Shown piece after piece: positions 7,240-14,536 of a stretch of 64,000 nucleotides of DNA. The DNA comes from Streptomyces kronopolitis (GTDB lineage Bacteria > Actinomycetota > Actinomycetes > Streptomycetales > Streptomycetaceae). Made by a program: the position numbers and the translations under genes. The stretch's first letter is position 1. Each line of letters begins with the position of its first letter. The stretch is taken from positions 53,733 to 117,732 of the forward strand of contig NZ_BMND01000023.1 in assembly GCF_014646275.1 (NCBI RefSeq). Direction: 5' to 3'. The notes below the pieces were generated by a model. The model was not told the origin of the DNA and did no database searches. It saw only the letters and a program-made list of their open reading frames with translations.

Positions 7240-8001
7240 CTACTTCTTCTTTCCCTGGTTCTTCACTGCCTCGATGGCGGCCTTGGCGGCCTCCGGGTCG
7301 AGGTAGGTGCCGCCGGGGGTGACCGGACGGAAGTCGGCGTCCAGCTCGTAGGCGAGCGGGATGCCGGTGGGGATGTTCAGGCCGGCGATGTCCTCGTCGG
7401 AGATGCCGTCGAGGTGCTTGACCAGGGCGCGCAGGCTGTTGCCGTGGGCGGCGACCAGGACCGTCTTGCCGGCGCGGAGGTCCGGGACGATGCCGTCGAA
7501 CCAGTACGGGAGCATCCGGACGACGACGTCCTTGAGGCACTCCGTCCGCGGGCGCAGCTCGGGCGGGAGGCCGGCGTAGCGCGGGTCGGAGAACTGGGAG
7601 TACTCGGCGTCGCGGTCGAGCGCCGGCGGCGGGGTGTCGTACGAGCGGCGCCAGAGCATGAACTGCTCCTCGCCGAACTCGGCCAGGGTCTGCGCCTTGT
7701 CCTTGCCCTGGAGCGCGCCGTAGTGGCGCTCGTTCAGGCGCCAGCTGCGGTGGACCGGGATCCAGTGGCGGTCGGCCGCCTCCAGGGACAGCTGCGCGGT
7801 GCGGATGGCGCGCTTCTGGAGCGAGGTGTGCACCACGTCGGGGAGCAGGCCGGCGTCCTTGAGCAGCTCTCCGCCGCGGACTGCCTCCTTCTCGCCCTTC
7901 TCGTTGAGATTGACGTCCACCCAGCCGGTGAACAGGTTCTTCGCATTCCACTCGCTCTCGCCGTGGCGGAGGAGGATCAGCTTGTACGGTGCGTCGGCCA
8001 T
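7240..8001 (-). CDS. gpmA: 2,3-bisphosphoglycerate-dependent phosphoglycerate mutase
   Basis: A 253-residue glycolytic enzyme interconverting 3- and 2-phosphoglycerate. It has the phospho-histidine motif LILLRHGESEWN at residues 8-19, the second catalytic region LNERHYGALQG with its Glu near 90, and the second active-site His in VAAHGNSLRALVK near 185. Length and C-terminal lysine tail (KNQGKKK) match the dPGM family of actinobacteria. It is a single gene between two terminators. Confidence 0.97.
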   Translation of the reverse strand: MADAPYKLILLRHGESEWNAKNLFTGWVDVNLNEKGEKEAVRGGELLKDAGLLPDVVHTSLQKRAIRTAQLSLEAADRHWIPVHRSWRLNERHYGALQGKDKAQTLAEFGEEQFMLWRRSYDTPPPALDRDAEYSQFSDPRYAGLPPELRPRTECLKDVVVRMLPYWFDGIVPDLRAGKTVLVAAHGNSLRALVKHLDGISDEDIAGLNIPTGIPLAYELDADFRPVTPGGTYLDPEAAKAAIEAVKNQGKKK

Positions 8002-8072
8002 GGCGTCGAGCGTAATCGAATCCCCGTCGGGGCCATGCGGGGGTCCAGGACCTGGGCTTTTGCGGCGACAGA

Positions 8073-8108
8073 ACGCCGCCGGGACCCTGTCACGGGCCCC
8101 GGCGGCGT
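8073..8108 (-). terminator. Hairpin between gpmA and the His-rich gene
   Basis: ACGCCGCCGGG and CCCGGCGGCGT form an 11-bp perfect stem around a 14-nt loop, about 50 nt past the stop of the minus-strand His-rich gene. There is no U-tract. Confidence 0.6.
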
Positions 8109-8156
8109 ACCGCGCGGCTCAGCGCCTCAGTCGGTCACGAGGCGGCGGGAGTCGGT

Positions 8157-8447
8157 TCAGCGGAAGGAGTGCGCCATCGCTCCGCCGCCGGTGTGGATGC
8201 CACCGATCGGACGGTAGTGACGGTGGTGGTGACGACGGTGGTGGTGGTGCCTGCACTTGTGGTGGTGGCGACCCCAGCGGTGGTCGTCATCGCCTCTCCG
8301 GTGCTCGTCGTGACGGTAGCTCGACGCCGAGTACCCACCGTCCGTCTCACGGCCCTCGGCCGCGGACGAGGCGAGTGCGGTGGGAGCGGTGACCGCGAAC
8401 ACCGCGGTGATCACGGCTGAGGCGAACAAGGTACGGGCAGTGCGCAT
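8157..8447 (-). CDS. Secreted histidine-rich protein, probable metal binder
   Basis: A 96-residue protein with a Sec signal peptide: MRTARTLFASAVITAVFAVT then ALASS, with likely cleavage near residue 27. The mature part is extraordinarily rich in His, with clusters such as RWGRHHHKCRHHHHRRHHH (residues ~58-76). It ends in a short conserved-looking GGIHTGGGAMA tail. Poly-His outside the cell suggests nickel, zinc or copper sequestration. SD AAGGA precedes ATG 8447. A small palindrome, ATCACAGTAGTGAT (8501-8514), lies upstream in the promoter region and could be an operator. No enzyme motif is seen. Confidence 0.75.
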   Translation of the reverse strand: MRTARTLFASAVITAVFAVTAPTALASSAAEGRETDGGYSASSYRHDEHRRGDDDHRWGRHHHKCRHHHHRRHHHRHYRPIGGIHTGGGAMAHSFR

Positions 8448-8707
8448 AGGAGAGTTCCTTTCTGCCTACTGCGAAGGGAGACACAGCGTGGGCCATCTGC
8501 ATCACAGTAGTGATATGACCCACAGTCAGCCTTTATGTCACGTTTCCTCCGGCGGATGCTTACCCCACGAGCGAAGGGCTGGGCTTTCCGGGTGGACTGG
8601 GGGCGTATTTGACCCATCAGGCCCAACGGCGCGCCGGGTTGGGGTTTGAGGCGGGTGTGGGGCATGCGTGGTGGCGGGGCGGTAGACCGGCCGGGCCGAG
8701 GGTGGCC

Positions 8708-8747
8708 GGGCGGTGGGCGGACGGGCGGTGGGCGGTGGGCGGCCGGG
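8708..8747 (+). repeat. G-rich tandem heptamers, G-quadruplex capable
   Basis: The unit GGGCGGT or a close variant (GGGCGGAC, GGGCGGCC) is repeated five times, followed by GGG. That gives six GGG runs separated by 4-5 nt, so the plus strand could fold as a G-quadruplex. No gene depends on it obviously. Confidence 0.5.
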
Positions 8748-8848
8748 CAGCGAGCGTCGGACTGTGGGCGTCCTGATGTGGCGTCGGCCCGTGGCCTCCC
8801 TGACGGCCCCTCATATGCGGTCGGCGCCCACTCGCTCCCTTGCACCCC

Positions 8849-8903
8849 CTTCAGAATTCCTTCAGGAATTCAGGACCTCTTCAGGAATTCAGAAATCCTT
8901 CAG
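8849..8903 (+). repeat. Four CTTCAG direct repeats
   Basis: CTTCAG occurs at 8849, 8860, 8879 and 8898, giving spacings of 11, 19 and 19 nt. The two central copies extend to CTTCAGGAATTCAG. The array lies about 95 nt upstream of a good -35/-10 pair, where an activator would bind. Confidence 0.5.
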
Positions 8904-8998
8904 ATAAAGGGCCTTGGGGGTGCCGGATCCGGCTAGGAGGGGGGCGATAAATAACCCGCCGCATTCAGCGTGTTACCGAAAGAAACACTTGCGAGTAA

Positions 8999-9028
8999 TT
9001 GACGGATCTTGCTTCAAATGGGCGATAT
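8999..9028 (+). promoter_or_regulatory. Vegetative-type promoter for the small peptide gene
   Basis: TTGACG (8999-9004), an 18-nt spacer, and CGATAT (9023-9028) make a good HrdB-type promoter. Transcription would begin near 9035, leaving a 5' leader of about 160 nt before the peptide start. Confidence 0.5.
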
Positions 9029-9196
9029 TCCGGTGTTACGGTTCTGGCGAACTCCTGGCCGAGGTGCACATCGGCCGTTCAGACGTGGCGTACCCCGGAG
9101 GCGCCCCGGTGCGTATGGCGGTGCCTGGACGGAGGACAGGGGTTTTTCCGGGGATGGGGCACACGGCTCGATCCCTGCACAGAAAGGAACGCGGAC

Positions 9197-9271
9197 ATGG
9201 ACTGGGTCAACTCCCTCGTCTCCACCATCGGCCCGATCATTTCCAGCCTGGTGACGCACTTCCTGGGCTAG
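9197..9271 (+). CDS. 24-residue hydrophobic amphipathic peptide
   Basis: A very short gene reading MDWVNSLVSTIGPIISS then LVTHFLG. It has a good GAAAGGA ribosome-binding site 9 nt upstream, its own promoter 170 nt upstream, and a perfect 15-bp terminator hairpin 42 nt downstream. The sequence is an uncleaved amphipathic or transmembrane helix with a central Gly-Pro kink and almost no charge. It resembles in style phenol-soluble modulins, leaderless bacteriocins or small toxin peptides. No family can be named. Support comes from the complete transcription unit around it and the clean start and stop. Confidence 0.6.
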   Translation: MDWVNSLVSTIGPIISSLVTHFLG

Positions 9272-9313
9272 GAATTTAAAGGCCGGGAGCCTGGAGGGTT
9301 TCCCGGTAGCAGG

Positions 9314-9343
9314 AGTGTGGGGCGGGATATCCCGCCCCACACT
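9314..9343. terminator. Perfect palindromic terminator
   Basis: AGTGTGGGGCGGGAT and its exact complement abut, giving a 30-nt perfect palindrome followed by TCTCGTTTTC. It ends the small peptide transcript and faces the convergent YbjN gene, whose stop is 9 nt away. Confidence 0.85.
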
Positions 9344-9351
9344 TCTCGTTT

Positions 9352-9855
9352 TCAGCCCTCCGGCTGTGTGCGGCCCCGGGTCAGGTGCGTGAAGGCGTCC
9401 AGATTGCGGGTGGATTCGCCGCGGGAGACGCGCCAGTCGTATTCCTTGCGGATGGCGGTGGCGAAGCCCATTTCGAGCAGGGTGTTGAAGCTGCCGTCGG
9501 CGTTCTCCAGGACCGTGCCCAGGAGGCGGTCGAGTTCGTCGGGGGTGACCGCGGCGAGCGGGAGTTTGCCGACGAGGTAGATGTCGCCGAGCTTGTCGAT
9601 GGCGTAACTGACGCCGTACAGGCGGGTGTTGCGCTCCAGCAGCCAGCGGTGCACGGCCGCGTGGTTCTCGTCGGGGTGGCGTACGACGAAGGCGTTGAGG
9701 GAGAGGGAGTGCTTGCCGACGATGAGCGAGCAGGTCGTGGACAGCTTGCGGGTGCCGGGGAGTTTGACGACATAGGTGCCGCCGGTGGGGCTCTCCCATT
9801 CCAGGCCGGCGTCGTCCAGGGCCGCCTCGATCACCACGCGCGCGTCATCAGCCAT
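9352..9855 (-). CDS. YbjN domain-containing protein
   Basis: A 167-residue YbjN-type protein, a chaperone-like fold related to type III secretion chaperones (Tir-like) and of uncertain role. Segments TYVVKLPGTRKLSTTCSLIV, VRHPDENHAAVHRWLLERN and SYAIDKLGDIYLVGKLPL are typical. Its start overlaps the end of mshA by 8 nt, and the mshA-ybjN coupling is conserved in streptomycetes. That suggests a link to redox or stress physiology, but no function is demonstrated from sequence. Confidence 0.88.
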   Translation of the reverse strand: MADDARVVIEAALDDAGLEWESPTGGTYVVKLPGTRKLSTTCSLIVGKHSLSLNAFVVRHPDENHAAVHRWLLERNTRLYGVSYAIDKLGDIYLVGKLPLAAVTPDELDRLLGTVLENADGSFNTLLEMGFATAIRKEYDWRVSRGESTRNLDAFTHLTRGRTQPEG

Positions 9856-11218
9856 GCGGTGATCGTAGGTGACGGCGCTGCTCCTGCATCGCGGCGGTGT
9901 ACACCTCGGCGGTCGCCGCGGCGGCGGTGTCCCAGCCGAAGGACTGGGCGTGCCGGGCGGCGTCGGTGCCCATGCGGGCGGGCAGCGCCGGGTCCGCGAG
10001 GAAGCGGCGCAGGGCGCGGGCGTAGTCGGCGGGGTCGTGGCCGGCGACGAGGAAGCCGCTGACGCCGTCGCGCACGGCCACCGGCAGGCCGCCGACCGCA
10101 GCCGCGACCACCGGGGTGCCGCACGCCTGGGCCTCGATGGCCACCAGCCCGAAGGACTCGCTGTACGAGGGCATGACCAGCACGGATGCGGCGCGGTACC
10201 AGTCGGCGAGCTGTTCCTGGCCGACCGGCGGGCGGAACTGCACGAGATCGGCGACGCCGAGCCGGGCGGCCAGCTTCTGCAGGCCCTCGGGCTTGGCCAG
10301 CCCGCTGCCGCTGGGGCCGCCGACGACGGGCACCACCAGCCGGGAGCGCAGCGAGGGGTCCTCGTCGACCAGGGCGGCGACCGCGCGCAGCAGGATGTCG
10401 GGGGCCTTCAGCGGCTGTATGCGGCCGGCGAAGAGCGGGATGACCGCGTCCTGCGGCAGGCCGAGGCGGGCGCGGGCGGCGGCCCGGCTCTCGGCGACCT
10501 CGCCGCCGGTGGGCCGGAAGCGGTCGAGATTGACGCCGGGGTGCACCACCGCGACCTTGCCGGGCTCGGCCTCGTAGTGCCGCACCAGCTCGTCGGACTC
10601 CTCGGCGGTGTTGGCTATCAGCCGGTCCGCGGCGCGCACGATCTGCGTCTCGCCGATGACCCGGGCGGCCGGTTCGGGGGTGTCGCCGGCGGCGAGCGCG
10701 GCGTTCTTGACCTTGGCCATGGTGTGCATGGCGTGCACCAGCGGGGCGCCCCAGCGCTCCGCGGCCAGCCAGCCGACATGGCCGGACAGCCAGTAGTGGG
10801 AGTGGACCAGGTCGTAGTGGCCGGGGCGGTGGCCGGCCCAGGCCTGCATCACGCCGTGGGTGAAGGCACAGAGCTGCGCGGGCAGCTCCTCCTTGGCCAG
10901 GCCCTCGTACGGACCGGCGTCCACGTGCCGTACGAGGACGCCGGGGGCGAGTTCGACGGTGGGCGGGAGGGTGCCGGTGGTGGCGCGGGTGAAGATCTCC
11001 ACCTCGATGTTGATCGAGGCGAGCTTTTTGGCCAGCTCGACGATGTAGACGTTCATGCCGCCGGCGTCGCCGGTCCCGGGCTGGTGCAGCGGGGAGGTGT
11101 GGACGCTGAGCATCGCCACCCGGCGCGGGCGGCGGGGCGCTCCCGGCAGGCGCAGCCGCGGCTGGCCCGCGAACTGGCCATGGGGACGGCCACGGAGCCG
11201 GGACACATATGGGCTCAC
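9848..11218 (-). CDS. mshA: D-inositol-3-phosphate glycosyltransferase (mycothiol step 1)
   Basis: A 456-residue GT4 glycosyltransferase that joins GlcNAc from UDP-GlcNAc to inositol-3-phosphate, the first step of mycothiol synthesis. After a basic N-terminal extension it shows MLSVHTSPLHQPGTGDAGGM with the GG loop, YDLVHSHYWLSGHVG, the FAGRIQPLKAPDILL donor-binding start, and the EX7E motif region SESFGLVAIEAQACGTPVV. GTG 11218 has AGGAGGT 8 nt before it. mshD, the last mycothiol enzyme, is also in this window. Confidence 0.95.
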   Translation of the reverse strand: MSPYVSRLRGRPHGQFAGQPRLRLPGAPRRPRRVAMLSVHTSPLHQPGTGDAGGMNVYIVELAKKLASINIEVEIFTRATTGTLPPTVELAPGVLVRHVDAGPYEGLAKEELPAQLCAFTHGVMQAWAGHRPGHYDLVHSHYWLSGHVGWLAAERWGAPLVHAMHTMAKVKNAALAAGDTPEPAARVIGETQIVRAADRLIANTAEESDELVRHYEAEPGKVAVVHPGVNLDRFRPTGGEVAESRAAARARLGLPQDAVIPLFAGRIQPLKAPDILLRAVAALVDEDPSLRSRLVVPVVGGPSGSGLAKPEGLQKLAARLGVADLVQFRPPVGQEQLADWYRAASVLVMPSYSESFGLVAIEAQACGTPVVAAAVGGLPVAVRDGVSGFLVAGHDPADYARALRRFLADPALPARMGTDAARHAQSFGWDTAAAATAEVYTAAMQEQRRHLRSPHG

Positions 11219-11497
11219 GTCGAGCTACCTCCTAGGCGGGGCGGGCGGCGCGCCTCCGACCCCGTCCAACAACAGACCCGGGCCATCCATTTCCGTCCCG
11301 GGCGCTCCGGCCGCACTTTGCCAAAGCGTGACCAAGTGTGCAGCGGGAGGACGCCGGGGAGCCGCCGGGCGGAGGGGCCGGGAGGCTTGGGCGGAGGGGC
11401 CGGGGGCCTCGGCAGAGAGGTCTGGGGACCTCACCGCAGGGGCGCCGGGAGGCCTCCGCGGGCGGGGCGCGCCCCGCCACCCCATACTCTCGACGGC

Positions 11498-12331
11498 ATG
11501 GCCCGCCGCCCCTCCGTCTCCGCCGCCCCGGCGCCCGCACCGTCCCGACCCGTCGGAAACGCCACCCGCGGGACCACCAACCCCAACCGACTGCGCCGCA
11601 TGGACCGCTGGATAGCGGCCGAACACGGCGCCGTGCTGCGCCGCGCCGCCGACCCCGTGGCGGTCGACCTGGGCTACGGCGCGGCGCCCTGGACCGCGGT
11701 CGAGCTGCTCGGCCGGCTGCGGACGGTCCGGCCGGACGCCCGGGTCGTCGGCGTCGAGATCGACCCGGCCCGGGTCGAGGCCGCCCGGTCCTACGAGCGG
11801 CCCGGGCTGGACTTCGTCCACGGCGGCTTCGAGGTACCGCTGCCCGGGCAGCGCGGCGGGGCGCCGGTCCTCATCCGGGCGGCGAACGTGCTGCGGCAGT
11901 ACGACGAGGACGCGGTGGCCGCCGTGTGGCGGCGGCTGTGCGCGCGGCTGGCACCGGGCGGGCTGCTGGTCGAGGGAACGTGCGACGAGGTCGGGCGGCG
12001 GCACGTGTGGGTGGCGCTGGGTCCCGAGGGGCCGCGCACGGTCACCTTCGCGGCCCGGCTCGGCTCCCTGCGGGCCCCCTCCGACCTGGCCGAACGCCTG
12101 CCGAAGGCGCTGATCCACCGCAATGTCCCGGGCGAGGCGGTGCATGCCTTCCTGCGGGACTTCGACCGCGCCTGGGCCGCGGCGGCCCCGCTCGGCACGC
12201 TGGGCGCCCGCCAGCGGTGGCGCGCCGCCGTCCAGGCGCTGGCCGCGGACTGGCCGCTGGCCGGCGACCCCCGGCGCCGCCGCCAGGGGGAGGTCACGGT
12301 GCGGTGGGAGGCCCTGGCCCCCAGGGGCTGA
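11498..12331 (+). CDS. Class I SAM-dependent methyltransferase
   Basis: A 277-residue protein with a Rossmann methyltransferase core. Motif I is VAVDLGYGAAPWT (about residues 51-63), motif II is VVGVEIDP, and a later segment reads LAPGGLLVEGTCDEVGRR. Before the core is a basic TTNPNRLRRMDRW segment conserved in the actinobacterial group. The substrate is unknown. It diverges from mshA with a 280-bp gap and is probably monocistronic. Confidence 0.85.
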   Translation: MARRPSVSAAPAPAPSRPVGNATRGTTNPNRLRRMDRWIAAEHGAVLRRAADPVAVDLGYGAAPWTAVELLGRLRTVRPDARVVGVEIDPARVEAARSYERPGLDFVHGGFEVPLPGQRGGAPVLIRAANVLRQYDEDAVAAVWRRLCARLAPGGLLVEGTCDEVGRRHVWVALGPEGPRTVTFAARLGSLRAPSDLAERLPKALIHRNVPGEAVHAFLRDFDRAWAAAAPLGTLGARQRWRAAVQALAADWPLAGDPRRRRQGEVTVRWEALAPRG

Positions 12332-12370
12332 GCCTGCTGCTTCCCCCGGGGCGTGCCCCAGGGGCGTGCC

Positions 12371-13267
12371 CTACGGGGTGCCGTCCGCCCCCGCGGTGGC
12401 CACGGTCCGCCGCTCCCCCGCCACCCGCTCCCCCAGCTCCCGCAGCCGCTGCTCCGTCTGCGAGCCGCGCGGGGCGGTGTACGTCACCAGGGCCTGGTCG
12501 GGGTCGGTGCTCAGCCGGAAGCTTTCGAAGGTGATCAGCAGCTCGCCGACGTGCGGATGCAGGATGCGCTTGGTGCCGCGCAGGCACTCGTACACCGTCT
12601 GGGTCTCCCACAGCCGGCGGAAGTCCGCGCTGTGGTCGAGGAGTTCGCCGACCACGGCGCAGATCCGCGGGTCGTCGGGGTGCCGGCCGCTGTCGGCCCG
12701 CAGATTGCCGACCACCTCCAGGGCCTTCGCCTCCCAGTCCGGGTGCAGGGCGCGCGCCACCGGGTCGAGGAAGACCAGCAGCGCGGTGTTCCGCCGGTCC
12801 GGGGCGAGCGCCGCCAGGTCGAAGGCGAAGCGGCCGCCCAGCGCGTTCCAGGCCAGGATGTCCAGGCCGCGGCCGACGACCATGGCCGGGACGGTGGTGT
12901 CCATCGCGTCCAGCAGCTGCTGGATCTCCGGGCGCACGGTCTGCCCGGGGCCGACGGTTCCGGCCCCGTCGGACGCGCCGGGACGCCGCGGCACGGCGAT
13001 GTTGCGCAGATACGTCACCTCGCCGCCGGTCAGCCGCAGCGCCCGGGCGATGGCGTCCAGCACCGCGTCCGAGATGGCGTGCGCGCGGCCCTGCTCGATC
13101 CGGGTGTAGTAGTCGACGCTGATGCCGGCGACCTGGGCGACCTCCTCGCGCCGCAGCCCGCGCACCCGGCGCCGGTTCACCCCGCCGGGCAGGCCCAGCT
13201 CGGCCGGGTCGAGCGCCGCGCGGCGCGCCTTGAGGAACGAGCCGATCTCGATTTCCGCGTACAGCAT
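12371..13267 (-). CDS. XRE-family regulator with MmyB-like ligand domain
   Basis: A 298-residue protein. Residues 1-85 form a Cro/C1-type helix-turn-helix with GLRREEVAQVAGISVDYYTRIEQGR. Residues 110-275 match the MmyB-like putative ligand-binding (PAS-like) domain, with GLDILAWNALGGRFAFD and ADFRRLWETQTV. Such regulators typically control a divergent oxidoreductase, and here the neighbour is an aldo-keto reductase. A CATACT -10-like element lies 6 nt before ATG 13267 with no good ribosome-binding site, so the mRNA may be leaderless. Confidence 0.9.
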   Translation of the reverse strand: MLYAEIEIGSFLKARRAALDPAELGLPGGVNRRRVRGLRREEVAQVAGISVDYYTRIEQGRAHAISDAVLDAIARALRLTGGEVTYLRNIAVPRRPGASDGAGTVGPGQTVRPEIQQLLDAMDTTVPAMVVGRGLDILAWNALGGRFAFDLAALAPDRRNTALLVFLDPVARALHPDWEAKALEVVGNLRADSGRHPDDPRICAVVGELLDHSADFRRLWETQTVYECLRGTKRILHPHVGELLITFESFRLSTDPDQALVTYTAPRGSQTEQRLRELGERVAGERRTVATAGADGTP

Positions 13268-13474
13268 CGGTCCAGTATGCGTCGCGCAGCCGGTTGGGTG
13301 GTTCCGCCGGACCCGGGCTGTAGCGGGCCTGGTGCGCTCCGTGTACGCAGCGCAAGGTGGTGGGTACACGGCTCGGGGGCGCCCCGGAGACGGCCCGGAC
13401 CGCACCCGCGGCGGACGGGCCGCCCCGGCGCACGCCCCCGAGCGACCCCTGACACCTCGCACAAGGAGCGGCTC

Positions 13475-14482
13475 ATGCGGCGCAGGATCCTCGGCGGCAC
13501 CGGCATCTCGGTCAGCGAGTACGCGCTCGGCGCGATGATGCTCGGCGCCTGGGGCAACACCGACCACGACGAGTGCGTGCGGCTGGTGCACCGCGCGCTG
13601 GACGCCGGGATCAACTTCGTCGACACCGCGGACGTGTACGCCGCGGGCGAGTCCGAGGAGATCGTCGGCAAGGCGCTCCAGGGCCGCCGCGACGATGTCG
13701 TACTGGCCACCAAGTTCTTCAACTCGATGGGCCCGGACGCCAACCACGGCGGCAACTCCCGGCGCTGGATCGTCCGCGCGGTGGAGGACAGCCTGCGCCG
13801 CCTGGGCACCGACCACATCGACCTCTACCAGGTGCACCGGCCCGACCCGGCCACCGACATCGACGAGACCCTGTCCGCCCTCTCCGACCTCGTACGGTCC
13901 GGCAAGGTGCGGGCGATCGGCACCTCGACGTTCCCCGCCGAGCAGATCGTCGAGGCCCAGTGGACCGCCGAGCGCCGCGGCCACGAGCGCTTCCGCACCG
14001 AGCAGCCGCCCTACTCGATGCTGGCGCGCGGCGTGGAGAACGCGGTGCTGCCGACCGCGCAGCGCTACGGCATGGGCGTGCTGACCTGGGGGCCGCTCAG
14101 CGCCGGCTGGCTGTCCGGCCGTGACCTGTCGGCGAGTTCACGGGCCGGGCTGGAGACCCAGAAGTTCGACCTCGCCGTCCCGGAGAACGCCCGGAAGGCG
14201 GAGGCGGTACGGGCGCTGTCGGCGGTCGCGGACGAGGCGGGGCTGCCGCTGCCGCACCTGGCGACCGCGTTCGTCCGCAGCCACCCCGCGGTGACGTCCG
14301 TGATCATCGGCCCACGCACCCTCGACCAGCTCGACAGCATGCTGGCGGGCGCGGACACCACCCTCGACGCGGACGTCCTGGACCGGATCGACGCCATCGT
14401 CCCCCCGGGCACGGACCTCAACCGCGCCGACAACTACTACACGCCGCCGGCCGTCGGGGACGCGTCGCTGCGGAGGCGGTGA
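13475..14482 (+). CDS. Aldo/keto reductase
   Basis: A 335-residue NADPH-dependent TIM-barrel reductase. The catalytic tetrad is visible: Asp in VDTADVY, Tyr in the same motif, Lys in VVLATKFF, and His in DLYQVHRPD. Cofactor contacts include SVIIGPRTLDQL near the C-terminus. Similarity is to the general stress / YhdN-like class; the substrate cannot be inferred. The start has AAGGAGCGG 6 nt upstream. It is divergent from the MmyB-like regulator, which is its likely controller. Confidence 0.93.
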   Translation: MRRRILGGTGISVSEYALGAMMLGAWGNTDHDECVRLVHRALDAGINFVDTADVYAAGESEEIVGKALQGRRDDVVLATKFFNSMGPDANHGGNSRRWIVRAVEDSLRRLGTDHIDLYQVHRPDPATDIDETLSALSDLVRSGKVRAIGTSTFPAEQIVEAQWTAERRGHERFRTEQPPYSMLARGVENAVLPTAQRYGMGVLTWGPLSAGWLSGRDLSASSRAGLETQKFDLAVPENARKAEAVRALSAVADEAGLPLPHLATAFVRSHPAVTSVIIGPRTLDQLDSMLAGADTTLDADVLDRIDAIVPPGTDLNRADNYYTPPAVGDASLRRR

Positions 14483-14501
14483 GGGCGGCGGGAGCCGGGC
14501 C

Positions 14502-14532
14502 GGTCCCGGCGGCCGAGCCGGCCGCCGGGACC
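14502..14532. terminator. Bidirectional terminator
   Basis: GGTCCCGGCGGCCG, AGC loop and exact complement form a 14-bp perfect stem. It lies between the stop codons of the convergent aldo-keto reductase gene and the 555-residue fibre-like gene. Confidence 0.85.
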
Positions 14533-14536
14533 TCGC

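Larger units (their letters stand above)
8448..9034. other. Long non-coding stretch before the 24-residue peptide gene
   Basis: No gene is seen. The stretch holds a G-rich tandem heptamer array (8708-8747), four CTTCAG units (8849-8903), and the promoter of the small peptide gene. Composition shifts from very G-rich to AT-richer after about 8840. Confidence 0.5.

Noticed and set aside
8708..8747. CRISPR-like short repeats
   Set aside because: The units are 7 nt with no spacers, so this is a simple tandem G-rich array, not a CRISPR.
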